This document shows, one piece after another, positions 32,338-47,300 of a DNA stretch of 64,000 nt. Source of the stretch: Apoda limacodes (taxonomy: Eukaryota > Arthropoda > Insecta > Lepidoptera > Limacodidae); contig OX291543.1 of the NCBI GenBank assembly GCA_946406115.1, positions 3,722,501 to 3,786,500 on the forward strand. The letters are read 5' to 3'. The notes below the pieces were generated by a model. It was given only the letters and a program-made list of their open reading frames with translations. It was not told where the DNA came from and did no database searches. Both the position numbers and the translations under genes were made by a program. Each line of letters opens with the position of its first letter. The first letter of the stretch is position 1.

Positions 32338-35300
32338 CTGAAAAAAGAAAAGATAAAAACATGTTAATACCTACCTAATACATAATTTTAGGACAACTGT
32401 CTAAAATCTTTATATAATGCAATACATCTCATATATCTATATATACCTATTACAATAACGTAGGTATAAATTTTGAAATTTATCTTGTGAATTTGACAAA
32501 ATTATGCGGGTAAAGACTTGCTGTCTGTAATTTAATGATTATGTAAAGATTGCAGTTTTTTTACCCGGAAACTCAAACTAAATGTTTTTTTCCTGTTTTT
32601 GGTCAAACATTCGGAAATTTAGTAATTCTATTTAGTCGTAATTGATAAATTAACTAACTTGATAGCGACCACTAACTCGAAAACATATGTCAATGCGCAG
32701 TGGATTATGGCTTAAGATTTCTATAAAGAGAGACCTGTGCCCTCTAGTTATTTTTAATGATAACTAAAGTAATAAAATTAAAATAGAATTATTTTTATTG
32801 TAAATTAATAGATAGTAAGGAATATTAAAATATAACAAATTGGATATTATATTTGTTTTGTGTATGTAGATCTGATTTTATTTCCATCATTGATTAAATA
32901 AGACGGACAGAACTGTGAGCTTTCAGAAGCGTAGTTTTCATCTAAACCAAATCATCACTTTTGGTCAGAAACCACTAGTAAAGTGATGGCGCCTGTTTTA
33001 ATTACATATCACTAAAACAAGAAGCTCAGTACAACCAACCTTACCACGTTATTGGCTAAATTGCTTGGAGAAATACTAGCTGTGGACTATTTATATAAGC
33101 GCAGCATTAAATTTAGAACCAACCACCACTTTTGGTCAGGGACCACTAGTAACGTAACCGCACCTGCTTTTTTGTTCTGTACCAACCTGAGCATAGGTAT
33201 TATCGACAAAGATTTGATTCAGCTTAGAGAACCGTGGGTTGTAGTTAATAGCTGCGTAATTTGTATTAAGTCCAATATTTATTTTTGGTCAGAAAATGGC
33301 ATCTGCTCTTTTGTTACCACCAAAAAGCATACACTGTCTATACCGACGTAAGCAAATGTTTTATAGAGACAAAAATAACTCTGACAGAAGAATTTAATTG
33401 TTCATATATTATGCAATAGTAGCGCGGAAGTTGCAACCTCAATCAACCATTTTTTTGGGCAGAAACCACTAGTATCGTTATAGCCCCTTTTTTGGCATTA
33501 CCAGAAATATATTTCTGTACCAACCTGAGCACATAATTAACGGAGACAATACAATGAGGGCGGGAAGACCGTGAGTTGTGGACGATAGTAGCGTAGCTCT
33601 GCATCCAGACCCAGCCGCCACTCTTAGTTAGAAACCGGTAGTACCGTGATGTCACTTGCCCCTTTGTTAACACTGAAAATACACACCTGCTTGATTACAC
33701 AACTGGTTGAAAACGTGAACAAAAATTATCAAAATTGTTAAAAAAATATCGTAATTATAAGTAGGTATTTTTTTATGGTGGCAGTAGTGGCTACCCATAT
33801 CTGTTCCTGAACCGATAGTCGTTGGAGCAGCTGGCGTAGGTCACCCCGATCAGCCAGAAGTGGTTACATGAGAAAGGCGGAGGACCGAGTGTGGTGGCGT
33901 TTTTTAAGGAGACCTACACCAACACTGGACTGTAACAGGCTCATTGATTGTTTTTTTTTGTACTTACGTTAATAAACTACATTTTTAGTGAATAATAATC
34001 GAAATCTAATTTAAACTGAAGCGAGTTACGGATGGAAAGACATCCTCGATGAAATTAAAATAGTTTTGTGACTATGTAACCTGTCTCTCGTCTAACTTCA
34101 CTGGGAATTTCCACCATTCCATTACTCCATTGACTTTCAATTTACGCGCGTGAGCATTGTGTGTGTATTAAAGCCAATTGCCAATATATCTTTGCTTGTA
34201 TAATGTATGTACGCCAAAATTGTCACTTATTTGCAAAAAATAGTGACCTCCACAGTGTTAATACAAGGAATAAGGATAAATTGGTAGTTCCAAAATGTCG
34301 TCTTCAGAAGGTACATAGCTCTTTCGCAATACAAAGTATATTTTTCTACAATAAAATTCCAGAACATGTGGTTAATTTACCCTCAAATAAATTTAAAATA
34401 TATGTCAAAGATATTTTAATGAAAAAAAAGCTATTACAAAGTTGATGAATACATTGATTTGTATTGGGGCATTTGAAATATTATTTTTTTTAAATTTAAA
34501 ACATTGTATATTATGTTATTACCTAGTGTAAGGCTATATTGTATTTTTATATGATGTATAAAAGATTAACTAGTGAGTTTATTGCCGTTGCTGCTCGGTA
34601 GTAATGCATTGCGAACCTTCCAATCTTCTCCTCTTATATTTTGTTCCTTTACTACACACATTGTAACTAGTACAATCGAAGTTTTATTGGAGTTGCTTGA
34701 GTGTGTCATGCTCTCTTAAAGTGTATCTGCGGTGGTGGCGTGTGTGTCGGGTCGTTACGTTCCCTAAAACATGGTTGAGCGAATCGATGGCTGATTCATG
34801 TGTCATACTCGTGAACGGGTGCCGCCTGTGGAGGCTGGTCTGCTCTTGCAAACTTCTTGGTATTCTTAGTATTTAGTCTTACTTTTTTGTTTTGTTTATT
34901 AATACTGTAAGACATTGATTATTTCTTAGTGATGAATACATAAACTGTCTTTTGTTTATATTAGATACTTTTTTATGTTGTGCTTGTGCTTTATATTTCA
35001 TGTTTTTTTATGTTTGTTATGGAAAGTGTCCTTTTATGATAGGGAGGGCATTTTTCAATATTTTAATTGGACGCTGTAAAAGAAAGGGAGAAAAGAAATG
35101 CCCTTGCTGAGTTTCTTGCCGGTTCTTCTCAGTACAAGGTCTCCCGCCCTGTAGACTTACGAACCGATGGCGTAGTGACATTCATAAGTGCTCAATTATT
35201 GTAGCCTAATCTGAATAAAATTATATTGAATATTGAATATTGAAAGATAATGGCATTGGACTTGAAAAAGTGCATCATTTCGAGTTAGAGAATCACCCTG

Positions 35301-38300
35301 CTGATTATCAATCATTAAAAACCCCTTAAGGTGATTGCTATTGTCTAAAACTCTTGCCCTTTTTTTTAACAAATATAATAATTTGTCAATTCAATTTCAA
35401 TCATATCAATTACCCCGACTTTGCTCGTATTTACATTTTTTATAATTTATAATATTTTTATTTTCATAGCGAATACACAGTTTGAAAATTTGACCTCAAA
35501 CCAGGACTTGAATCTGTAACCTTTAGATTATATCTAAGTGCTCTACTAATTGAGCTATCAAGGTAAGATACTGGGTGGAGAAAATCCCGACTACCTATAC
35601 GTTAGTTGCAAACGTCATAAAGACACAAAAATAATAACTTTGTGTGTTCATGACATTCGCAATATACATTGAGACGGTGGCGTGAGGTCCATATACTACA
35701 ATTTTTGAGACAAAGAAGCGGTGCTAAGATCGGTGTCTTTTTTTTTTATACCACTAAGATGGCAAACAAGCTTGCGGTCCGCATGATGGTAAAGCGGTCA
35801 CCCAGCCTATGGACGCTTGCAACACCATCATCGGGAATCATCGTTGCCGACTCTTCAATAATGTAATAACTTCTTTCCTGAAGAACCCCATATTGTAGTC
35901 CTTAGAGAAAACTTGGCAGGGAGCTCATACTAAAACCTAAGCGTTTACGGAAGGAAGTTTCTCTGAAACGGCACTGGACGCGACCATTTAGGTTCTAAGG
36001 TATGAGGATAAATTACCTGCCGATGGTGAGCGGTGTGCTGGTGTTAAGTAGCCATGGGCATCATTTCGAACACATCCCATGATACAAGCGGTAGAACACA
36101 CAGAGGGAGGCAAATTCTCTCCTCAGACTTAAGAGGATAAACATACACGGTTCGCAGCGGGCTTCATACAAACTAATTTCTCATTTTTTTTTCACGTGTA
36201 CTGATCAATCCCTGTGAAATTTCTTAATCATAATCCCAAGCCAAATACCTAGGTCTGTGGTTTTTACCAAAATCTTGTAAACCGTTCTATTTACTAGAAA
36301 TCTTTTTTAAAACCATTTGTATGAAAAACAAGAATCCTGTATAACTTTAGGACTATGATTTGAATTTTTTTTAGAAAACTACAGGCCTAGATATTTATTA
36401 CTATAACATGTCTTAAAAATTTTGTGGTGTTTGATTAGCAAGTGTCAAAAATAAGTGAGAAATTCGTTTGTATGAAGCACGTTGAGAGGCGCCGCGAAGT
36501 GTATCTTCTTAAGGGTTCGATACGGCTTGTGAGTTAACTCTTTTCTAGTACCTACGTAATAAATTATAGCCCGATGAAAATATAAAAAAATAAAAATATA
36601 ATGCAAATTGTAAAACTTACGTGTACAATGGGAATATCTCATGTGAAGCATGTCGGTTCCGTGGATGTAGTGGTACAGAGTTTTATCTATTAGATCTTGT
36701 GGTTCATAGCCAGTTAAGGGCGCCACTCTGCAAAAACACATTAGGTATAAAATACACAGAAGCAAGTAATGTCTCCTGATCACCTTCCTCTTCTGTCATC
36801 AACAAGTAAAACAAGTGTAAACTTGGCTCTGTTTGTAAGGCTTCGTGGCTCGGTGGGTACTGACCCGACTGCTGAATAAACGGAGGAGTGGGTTCGTATC
36901 CGCAAAGTAAAAACATTAATGTGATAAACATTTGTGACTAGATGTTTTTTATATTTATAATATATATGAATTTAACAAATAAAATATGTATAATGTCGAA
37001 AAATATTTAATACTAGCAATTACCCGCGGCTTAGTTCGCGTTATTGTTGACTTTGTCAACTGATTCTGGTAAGTTTACACTCCCCTCCACCCCACCTCCT
37101 TTCAGGTTTTGGCGAGAAAAGTAGCCGGATAACCGTCTTCAGGGTTTCAAAAATTTATCATAATCGATTCAGCGGTTTGGGCGTGAAAGCGTTACAAACT
37201 CACTTTCGCATTTATAATATTAAGTTAAGATTATTTATTTATAGATGCCACTCGAAATTTCACTTGCTTTTAATCAGAAGTGGTTTTGGTGGTAGATTGA
37301 GATTGGAATCGTCTACTAATGTCACAGCTTGTCTTTCAACCTAAGCAAAAGGGTTAAGTTACCATTAACCTAGAGAAAATATCTGTTCCAAAACCAGCTG
37401 AAAGTATTTTTTTTACTCAATTATTATATAATATTTACAATAATAATACTTGACTTTTGAGCAATAAAACTCTAAATTAATATAATTATAATTATTACCT
37501 AATTCATCATCCGCACAAAAAATATTTAGTCAGGTAATTCAATCACCGCGCTCCTCGCTTCACTCTTCACATTTTATGAAACAGGGCATGAAATTATGTG
37601 AGGGGTTGGAACCTACCCCTGGCGCTGATAATGTCGATCTCGCACCCCCCTGTGCTAGTTTTTTTTACGCTAAAAAGTGTTGACTCAAGAATCGAACACT
37701 TCCGCCAATTAACTTTATAAAAAACCATATTGTTTGCCCGATGGGTACTCCTCTATTAAATAGGGGGGATCTTCACATATACTATTACAGAATGGTTTTT
37801 TTTCTGCATGTATGTATTTTATTTGTAATGCTCAAACTACAAACATTTAAACCGATTAACAAGAAATTAAATACATTTTAAATTAGATATAATATTTTCA
37901 GTGCTAACTTGTTATTGATAAATTATTAAAGAATATAAATAAAATATACACTTTAATTATACATACATTAATTATACATACATTAAACATACATTATTCA
38001 TACATTAGGCCTTTTTTATGAAGGGACCACATATTATTTTTAAAAGTTGGAGGAAATTATTTTTTTAAAATACCTGATAAGAAACAACTTAATAAGTAAG
38101 TACCTACGTAAAAAAGCCAGTAAATATTTACTTTTCAATTTATTGACTCTTTTAAAGATATAAGGTACCTGCGATTAATAAGGCTTGTCGGCTAATAAGG
38201 CCTACCCCCTAAATTATAAAATAAGAAAAGTGCAAAAACATCACAATATGGAAAACAATCATAAAATATTATTTAGTCTAAGAAACGAGAAAGAAAATTC

Positions 38301-41300
38301 AAAATATTATCATAGATCTTCAACAAAAAAATTATTTTGCACAGTGAGAGTAATAAAGCGTAATGTACTAACAGCATCCAAATTTTTACATAACTCGGAA
38401 GATCATAGATTTCTATGGTAAAACACATTTGTATGTAACTTTTTTAGCGCCAGTCTTTTCACTTTAAATAACAAAGCGTAATTCCAAGAGTCATGACAGG
38501 ATCAAATATAATTTAACTAAACCATCCTGTTATTTATTGAAACACAGGTTTTTTATACACCTAAGGCCACATTTCCCGCACCTGTCTCAATTTCTTTGAA
38601 CTCAGTTAGAAATTTAAAATAACAAGGAAAAAATATATTTTTCTTCCGAGAAACTGCAGTTCCATCATAACAATACAAAAAATGTTACGGAGTTTGGAAA
38701 GACTCAATAATTGATTAAATAAATAAATTTCATATTACATAGGCCTTATTACCCGCAGGTACCTTATATAATAACTATAATTTATTGTACCATTAGTAAC
38801 ATACTGACATTTGTACTAAGTTACTAATGATAACATAGTAAAATGTGAATTTCAAATAATTTTATCATTTCAGAAACATTACCTTAAATCTTATGTACCC
38901 TGTAGGTACGTACACTACTTTTTAAAGTTTTTTTTTATAGTTTTAAGATAATTTTGTTAAATTACTACATGTGAACAAAGTGTGCTACGTGACATAAGAC
39001 GTAGACCTATTCCAATCATGTATACAGAGTGTCCATTATCCTTTGTCGGGTGCCTAATTTGTCGCCAGTACCTACCTACCTCTTTAAACAGTTAAGGTTC
39101 AATTAAAATTACCTATCTATTGTTTTTTACCGCTTAATTTAAAGGATATCCGATATCATGCGTAAAGCTAACGAGTGGCAATTTCACAGAGGGTAGTCGA
39201 CGTTCTTGACCGATTATTCCCTTTGTTTTTGCTCCCCCAGCTATGTGAAGTTTGGCATGCATGGAGTCGATAACAGGTTTTTAATCATATTTTTACATTT
39301 TATTTCTAACATAGATACTAAATAAAAAAAATATCTTTTAGATTGATTCATTAAAGTTGTTTTGCAACAACGTAAGTCGGAAACGGAACGGAAACAAAAT
39401 TGGGTTCTTTTTTGATTGTAGCCTCTTAGGTTGTTAATTATAAAATTAAAGTCCCAACAGACACGCTTGCTTAGTTGATTTTCTTGGAATATTAATATAT
39501 ATATATATTATTGAATAGATAATTAGAAATATTACTGATAATGAATTACACATAATAAGCCTTTCTTAAAATTCGTTTTGGTTAGGAGTGGACTGTTTAA
39601 TTTTGTACGGACGATAAAAATTGATTCCCCTGAGTATATATCAAAATAAAACTTTGAACTCTAATATTAAAGAACCCGAGCATTGAACTCGCACTTAACC
39701 GATTTTTTTTTAGGTTAAGGAAGCCATATTTATTATAATTAATGATTTTTATGGTATTTGTATAGACTCGTCACAACTGAGTCATACGTTTATCGGAATT
39801 ATAAATAATAGAGGCTAAAATGCAAAGTCAGCTAACTCCACGGTCGTCTTTGTGCTGAGAGTGCGGAAGTGTTCTCTCCGCACAACACACTCCGGCACGT
39901 ACCTAAACTAAACTTTGCACATTGTTATTTTATCTACTAACTAGCGTTACCACGCGGTGTTGCTCGCGTTATTTAACTTTTCGCTTCCCATACTGACTTT
40001 TACAAATTACCGCCTTAGAGAGGTCGAATTTGATGCTCAAACGGAAAGAATTCTACTTGCAAACTTCTGTACTTTTTAATTTTAAACTCTTTATGGAGAT
40101 AGTTTTAAGTTGTGTATCCCGAGATTAAGGGAACCCAAATAAAGATCTTACACAATCGTATATCGACGCTTTCCGCTACAAAGTGCGTAACTCCAAATCC
40201 CATGCTTTTGACAACGAGCAAAAAACGAAAAATAAAAAAAATAATCTTAAATAACTATTTTGTTTTTATACTTATAAAAATGAGTTCCAGGAAGGAAGTT
40301 CTTAAATTTTGGCGGTCTTATGCCTCATTTAATTACAAATAAGTCCGAGAGTTATTGACAAAGTAAGCACGGAGTTACACCCCTGAAAACCTAAAACAAA
40401 AGGTATATACAACCCACAATCCTGGTAACAAACGTCAGTTGTCAAAATCGGTCAAGCACATACAAGGGTAATTTTCATAGTGATAAAGACCATTTCTTTG
40501 CAAAATATGTAAATACACTCAGTTACTTATAATAATGCGTTGACTCCATGAGGAATCTAAGTAAGAAGGATAAATAATAATGAAATAAATAAGGATGGAT
40601 TCCAGGTATTTTTAATATAAATAATGAATAGTTGAGACAAAAGAAATAAACGACTTAATACTTACATTTTTTAATTTAAATCAATACTTATTTTTATTAA
40701 TTGGTACATAGGAACGTTCTATCACAAACAATAAGTAATAGGTCCCGCTAAGCAAGTTAGGTCCTGGATATTATTCGCTATTTCATAATTATGCCAGTTT
40801 TTCAGACTTTTTATGAAAAATATTATTATTTTCGTTCATTTAAAATTCGTACATCTAGCATGATCATAAAATGTTGAATGAAATAAAATCATTGCTAACT
40901 CCCAACTAATAAGCCGTGACCTATAATTATAAAAAATAAAAAGATTTTTACCCCTTTATAGTAATATCATTATAATTTACATCACAATATTAAATACATA
41001 AGTATATATCTTTGTTTTTGTTTAATTATATAAGAATCACGAGGTTTTTGCAAAAAAAAATATTTTATTTTATTTGGTATGTTTTATAACACATATCTAT
41101 GGACTATTTGACCTTTTTATTCTATGTAGGTGCCTTTCTTTTCTATTTTAACTTAATTATTCTATTTTACTTCGTATGTTTAGAACTCCTGAGTATAACT
41201 TTTATATATATTAAGTTCTTACAATAAATGATTTTTTTTTATATATTTTAGCTATATTATAAGTTATAGTAGTTATTTACAAAAAAAATTATTTGGATAG

Positions 41301-44300
41301 TTGAGGTAGAAATTATATTAATTTTACTTAACATAACCATTGTTTATACATACATCGTTTTTTAGGTACATAAAGAGTTGGCACAATATTTTTTTTCAGG
41401 GCGTTAATCACAATTTGTTTTTTTATTGTGTGATTCAAATAGGTATGTATGTTTGTAGTTACACCAAGTTTGCTGTCATGATGTAAAATAAATGTGTTTT
41501 ACGACTTAGTTTTGCAATAAAGTTATGTTTAGCTTTAAGAAAAGTAGGGTAGTTTGGGGAGTAAAAACCTTATTTATTTACAGCTAAGTATATTTGTTAT
41601 TATTATAAGGGCACATTTACTAGACAGAGATTAAATAATTAACCTTGACAGAAATTTCATACAAAATTTCATACTCTAGGCTCAATAAAACTAATCTCAG
41701 AAACGAAACTCTCACCTAAACTGACAATCTATATTTTATCTATAGTGAAAGAATAATTCAAAACCAAATGCCTTTTACAGACATATCCAGCGCCACACCA
41801 CACAGTGGGGTGTGCGGAAACAAATAATTTCAAAATATGAAGAGCCACGCTTAGAGTTTTTTTTTTTCAAATCCATTATAAACCTCGATTTATATGAGAC
41901 ACCTTTGTGTTACATTTTATCAAAATCTATGCAAAGATAGCGTAACTATAAGGCTGTGACATACGGACAGACGGACATAAAAAACTATTAACGATTTAAC
42001 GATTGCAAAACAAATTACATAGAATTACAGAAATAAAATGGCATACGAAAGATTTATCAAATTACAAAACAGTAACGCAATACCTACTGTTTTAAAATAG
42101 ATATGCAAAAACAGCTGAACACCTGAGCAACAGCTGTTTGCAACACGACACGGCACTGGTGAAGATATCTCGTATTTGGCAATACGGAGATACCGTCTTT
42201 TGTTTGTCAACTGACGCGTTCTATATTCAAACTTATTCAAATCAGAATGTCGAATAAGGGAATCTAGGAGATTTATTATGAAAATTGCAGCCTTTTGTAT
42301 AGACAGTGGCGACTTCTCTACATGAACGTATAAGTAAGATACGATGTGTTGTGTATCTTTTTAATCTTTAAGCGAAGTTCAATAGACAGACGCTGGCAAC
42401 TTTTTTAATTAATCCTTTTATTCAAAAAACTTTGTAAAAGGATTTTTCCTTTAGCACGTCGCCGCGACTTCATCATCGTATTGAAAAGATTTTTTTAATA
42501 AAGTACAAATACTATGTCCATCGAAAGTAAAAAAAAACTTATCCTCGAAGGGGTGATCAGATATCGGTACATATTACGAACGTTACCGATAGAATTCCGT
42601 CCCATAAACGTCATTGTAAGTCCAAATCCAGAACAAAATGGATTCAGTAGTGCCGAAGATTACCGCAAACAAACAGAAACAACCTGCCGCCATCTGTTTA
42701 TAATATTGTGTCAAAGAGTAAAAATACACGCTGAAAACATTTTGACGGCCACAAAAATTAAACACATTAAACAAAATAATTGTAATTTTTATTAAAGACA
42801 TGTTTATTAGTTAAGATTTTAGAAATAAAATAAGTGAACGTTTGCTTTTGAAGACTTTTTTAAAGTATTTAAAAGTTTTTAATATTTATGAAATTCCATA
42901 ATTCTACAGTTCGATCGTAAAGTCGTAGCACTTTGTCAATATACTGTTTACTCAGGAATTTGAACAGAAAACTTAAAGTATCATCATTTCAGTATTCGAC
43001 ATTTTCAGCCATTTTGATTTTAAAAACCACTAAATCCGAGTTTAATTCACGGGCACGTTCGATATTGGTTTTTCCAAACAAGTTTAACTCCAAAACCTTC
43101 TTTGAATACATCTTTTACTGAAATCGAATGTAATTTAAAATCTTTTCACCATTTCGACTTAGAAAATGTAAGTTTGTGAATTATGCAATTTGCGTTGGGA
43201 TATTACAGTGTTTCTTTAGGACAGCAAACTTTTCTGAGCCGGTGGGCAAAATACAAAACTACAGTTGCCATATTGAAATGGTGTATACTAACAACGACAC
43301 TAGCGACCAAACACCCAAAGTCAGGAGGTCAAAAAAGTTTGTTGCACTGTATAACTAACTTACTAGCAGTCTACTTTTGTTATCTACTCTTGATATATTA
43401 GGATAAAATGGTAACAATTGATAAGTTTGATAAATTTATCAAAATAATCAATAACATTAGAAAGAAGGTTTGCATGTTTGTTAGTTAGTTTATCGATTTA
43501 TAACTTCAAAATAAATTGATTTGAAATCTTTATCAACAGCTACACTATATATTAAGTGACGCAGGCAAAACCCCGGGACATATTTAGTATAAACACATAA
43601 TACAGTCTATAAGAGGTTCTTCGAAGTAAATTGTAAAGGTCGAGCCGCTTTAGTGGCCGCTGATTGGCGTGACCTGGTGCGATTTTCCATTGCACTCGAC
43701 ACAGAGACATATTTGAACATTTTAAACTATAAGGTTTTGTTAGATTTATTCACATAAGAATGATAAATATACATTCCCTTAACTGAGAACATTACTAGCT
43801 AAAACAAATATCGTTGTACGAGCCTACATTATAGATATTACTAAAAAGTCGTAAAAAAAATTAAGTCATTATCCTAAATAAGAAGATTATAAAATGGTGT
43901 TCATAACCAAGCTAAGAAAAAATAAAGAAGTGGGAAATCGATTTAAGTCTAAGATCTTGGCTTGTTCGCGTAAATACGCCGTTTTTGTGTAAATTTTGCG
44001 ACAAAACCATAACATCTGAAGAATCGAAAACAATATATATCTTAAAAACTTGCTTTTGTCGAATGCATTTCCTTATTGAGTGATTTTCATTTATTGTTGG
44101 TCTAGATAACCAACGAATTTTATTTTAAGTTAATGCAAAATTTAATAAAAATAAATATTGACTATAAGTTACAGTAAAAAAATAAAAATATAAGTAAATT
44201 TTAATTTCATATAAAAAATACATTTAATAGTAATATAACCTATGACATTGTGTGATGATTTTTATAAAATTTACATGCACATCATTAATATTACACAAAT

Positions 44301-47300
44301 TAGTTTCCTGGCCTATATCGCCCTCTTAAACAATATAATTCTTTTATATTTGTCAAGAATATATTGTGTTTATATCGTATCGTATCACTGCTAACATTTT
44401 ATTAAATTATTTAACGTGTTATGAAACTCAGGTTTATCCATTTCTCGTACTTTTCAGATATTTTAGATTTAGTTTGGGGCCATAATAAATTTTCTATAGG
44501 GTACTAGGCAATAATAAATAGAACTAATAAATACAACTGTTAAATAAAAATCAATTAAATACTGTCCCTTTATTCAACAAAATATTTTATTTGGAATGTT
44601 GTAGCAATACACCTTTACCCATGTTTGAAAAAACACTATTGAATTATTAATGTATTTTTAAAATAAGAAATTTGATAATAATAATTAGATCTGTTATTCT
44701 ACTAGAAACTTTAAATTAATCTTAAAAAATCTGGAAACACAAAATTATGAAAAATACACCTTATTGGTTTAGAAGGATTTGCCTTCATTGTATTAAAATG
44801 ACTCAATTAATTTTTCTTAGATAAAATATGCTGATTATATTGCTATTTTAAGTCTGAAGAAATTTTCTATATCAGTTTCAAAGTATTGGAAGGTGTTTTT
44901 TTAATACAAATTCTGTCATATCAAAATATTTAACAAACATATTTGTGGATTTACCCGAGTTTGATGTTTCGCAACACAAATGTGAGTGGTGCACAAAATT
45001 CTCGTTAAAAAACGCCAATACATACCGCTTTGTTCCGCTGTTTGTGCAACACTTTTTTTAAATAAATGTTAAAAAACAGGCAATGAAAATCTGTTACTAC
45101 TTTTATTCATTTTGCAAGTAGTTACTTAAAAAACTCGAACTAGCCCATAGCTCTTGGTTATTGCGTCAAATGGAAAAACACACCGAAGGGCTTGCGCCGT
45201 ATTGTTCACTTAGCTATAGTACATTATGCCGAGTTTCTTGGAATGCTATATAAATTCTATCGACAAAATGTCAATATGAAAGGAGAAAATTATTTCAACA
45301 AAACTTTTTGCTAAAATATTCTAATATTGTATGAAAATAATACCTAATCAATCGGTTTTGTAACTTCGGTTATAAATAGGTTTTTTTATACCTATATTAA
45401 ATAATATTTTTGTATGAGTTGATAACTACAAGTCTACTTGGACAAAAATTTTAGCTTTCTATCCTTAATAGTCTCAAAACTGTGACTGTGACATCCCGAC
45501 GGACGGACATGGCGAAACAATAAGAGTTCTGTATTTGACTAGAGAACCCTAAAAATAAACTTTTATTTAAAATTAATTAATTAGTAAGCTAATACTAATA
45601 TGTAAACTAACATTTTTTCGGTAATAAATTCTTTATTAGCATAAGAACACAAAAATAATACCTAATTTAAAATAGCTTACACTAAAATAGGTACCTATTT
45701 GTTTACCAAAGATGGCTATTTTAAAAACCATAGGACTGTCAAAGGGTCGATAAAATTTCACTCAGTTATCGATATTGTGAACGCGACGCCGTGAGTGTGA
45801 AATTGTTTAGTGCCGTAACGTCATAGCGTCACGGTGTCGACTCATGCTCAGTTTATTAAGGTCTCTCGATTTTTTTACGTTCGAATGTAATATAATAATA
45901 TGTATTGTGTTTGTGTAGCTTTTATTTATTTTTAATTCGATTGTATTGAAAATGTTAACGGTAATGTTTAGCAGCCTTTTTATTTTCTTTAGTTCGTTAC
46001 GAGTATAAATGTCAAATGTGAATAGGTATGTAATGCCTTTTAAAATATAAAAAAAATCAGTCTTTAACTTTATTGTTCGAAGATGATTTTTGACACAATT
46101 AAATAAAATTGACACGTAAGTATAAATAACTACTTGTATTTCTCTACATATTTATAAATACATATTCCAATTAAGGCTAAGATGTAGGCTTTATCGCGTA
46201 AATACTCTGTTTGTGTGCAAAATTTTGTGACAAAATTATATAAATTAAAGAATTTAAAAAATATGTTATAAAACTTGCCTATATCTAGTGCGTTACGTTA
46301 CTGAGTGGTTTTCATTTATTATACTTATGCTTATTTTTAAAGCGTTTAGTACATTTGTTGTTATAAAATTTTGTCAAATCATTATAATTTGTTGTTATCT
46401 AGTACACAGGCTAAAGTTTAAGCAAAAAGTGAAAAAATGAGACTACTTATAAATCGGCGAAAATCTGTTTTCTAGGAATGACTTACGTCCATTACTAGTA
46501 TAAAGAACCACACATCGCATCACATCACATAAAAAAAAACAATACTTGGTGAAATACAGTTTCTATTGTTTTTATATATCTATAACTTTTATATCATAAT
46601 CAAAGTCTTGCCGTAAAAATCTCACGCCGAATTTAAGACGGGCGGAGACGCGTGCCAAAGCTGGTGATACAATAAATAAAATTTAAGAGTAGTATATGAA
46701 ACATTCAATTCTCAATTTTTGTTATAAGTTTATTTCCCACTGACATTTGGGTTTCAAAGCTGTGACACTTCGGTCGAATGTTAACTTTCGAGTTTTTATA
46801 ATTATTACAGGATTTAGAATATGCGAGTACCTATGTAGTATAGGTACTGAAGAAGTAGAAAGCTGATAACCTTATTTGCAGGCTAAATACTTCTCCGAGA
46901 TGCGTGACGAGTCGTCAGATCTAAAGTGTAAGAAAACTTGTAAGTACGGTGTTACTTTTTTTCATGTTTACATAGTTTCGATTGTTTAATACAGGCCAAG
47001 GAAGGTCATAGTACGTATTGGTGCTCGATGTCTGAATTTTGCAGGATGCATCTAAATAAGCTGTAAAGAAAGCATGCTACATTTAGCATGGTTTCGCGTA
47101 GCCGTTAGGCATAACAAATTAAGGTACAAAATTAATTATTAAATTAGATAACACTTACCTAGCATCTAAGAAAATGAGTCGTAAGTCAAGTGAAGCTCTG
47201 AACATAAACATATTTGAATGCAGCTTCAGTTCGGTGACAGCCGATGGGGGGAGGGAGTGTCCTACAGCAATTAGGCCAAGGGGGGCGGAACCCTCGCCGA

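Noticed and set aside
32885..33510. Functional mutually exclusive exons of sim
   Set aside because: Every copy has in-frame stops or lost acceptors, so none could encode PAS-B now; kept only as decayed copies.
35500..35568. Functional tRNA gene
   Set aside because: A-box and weak B-box present, but acceptor and anticodon arms are not convincing; better explained as a tRNA-derived repeat.
36704..36931. 75-codon minus frame upstream of sim exon 7
   Set aside because: It ends inside exon 7 in another frame; only the spliced exon frame matches Sim.
42514..42795. 93-codon frame as a real nested gene
   Set aside because: No motif, promoter or splice context; length is reachable by chance in AT-rich intron DNA. 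Listed only at low confidence.
45807..46115. 102-codon minus frame as a gene
   Set aside because: Lys/Ile/Asn-rich composition expected from AT-rich DNA, and it overlaps a repeat family.
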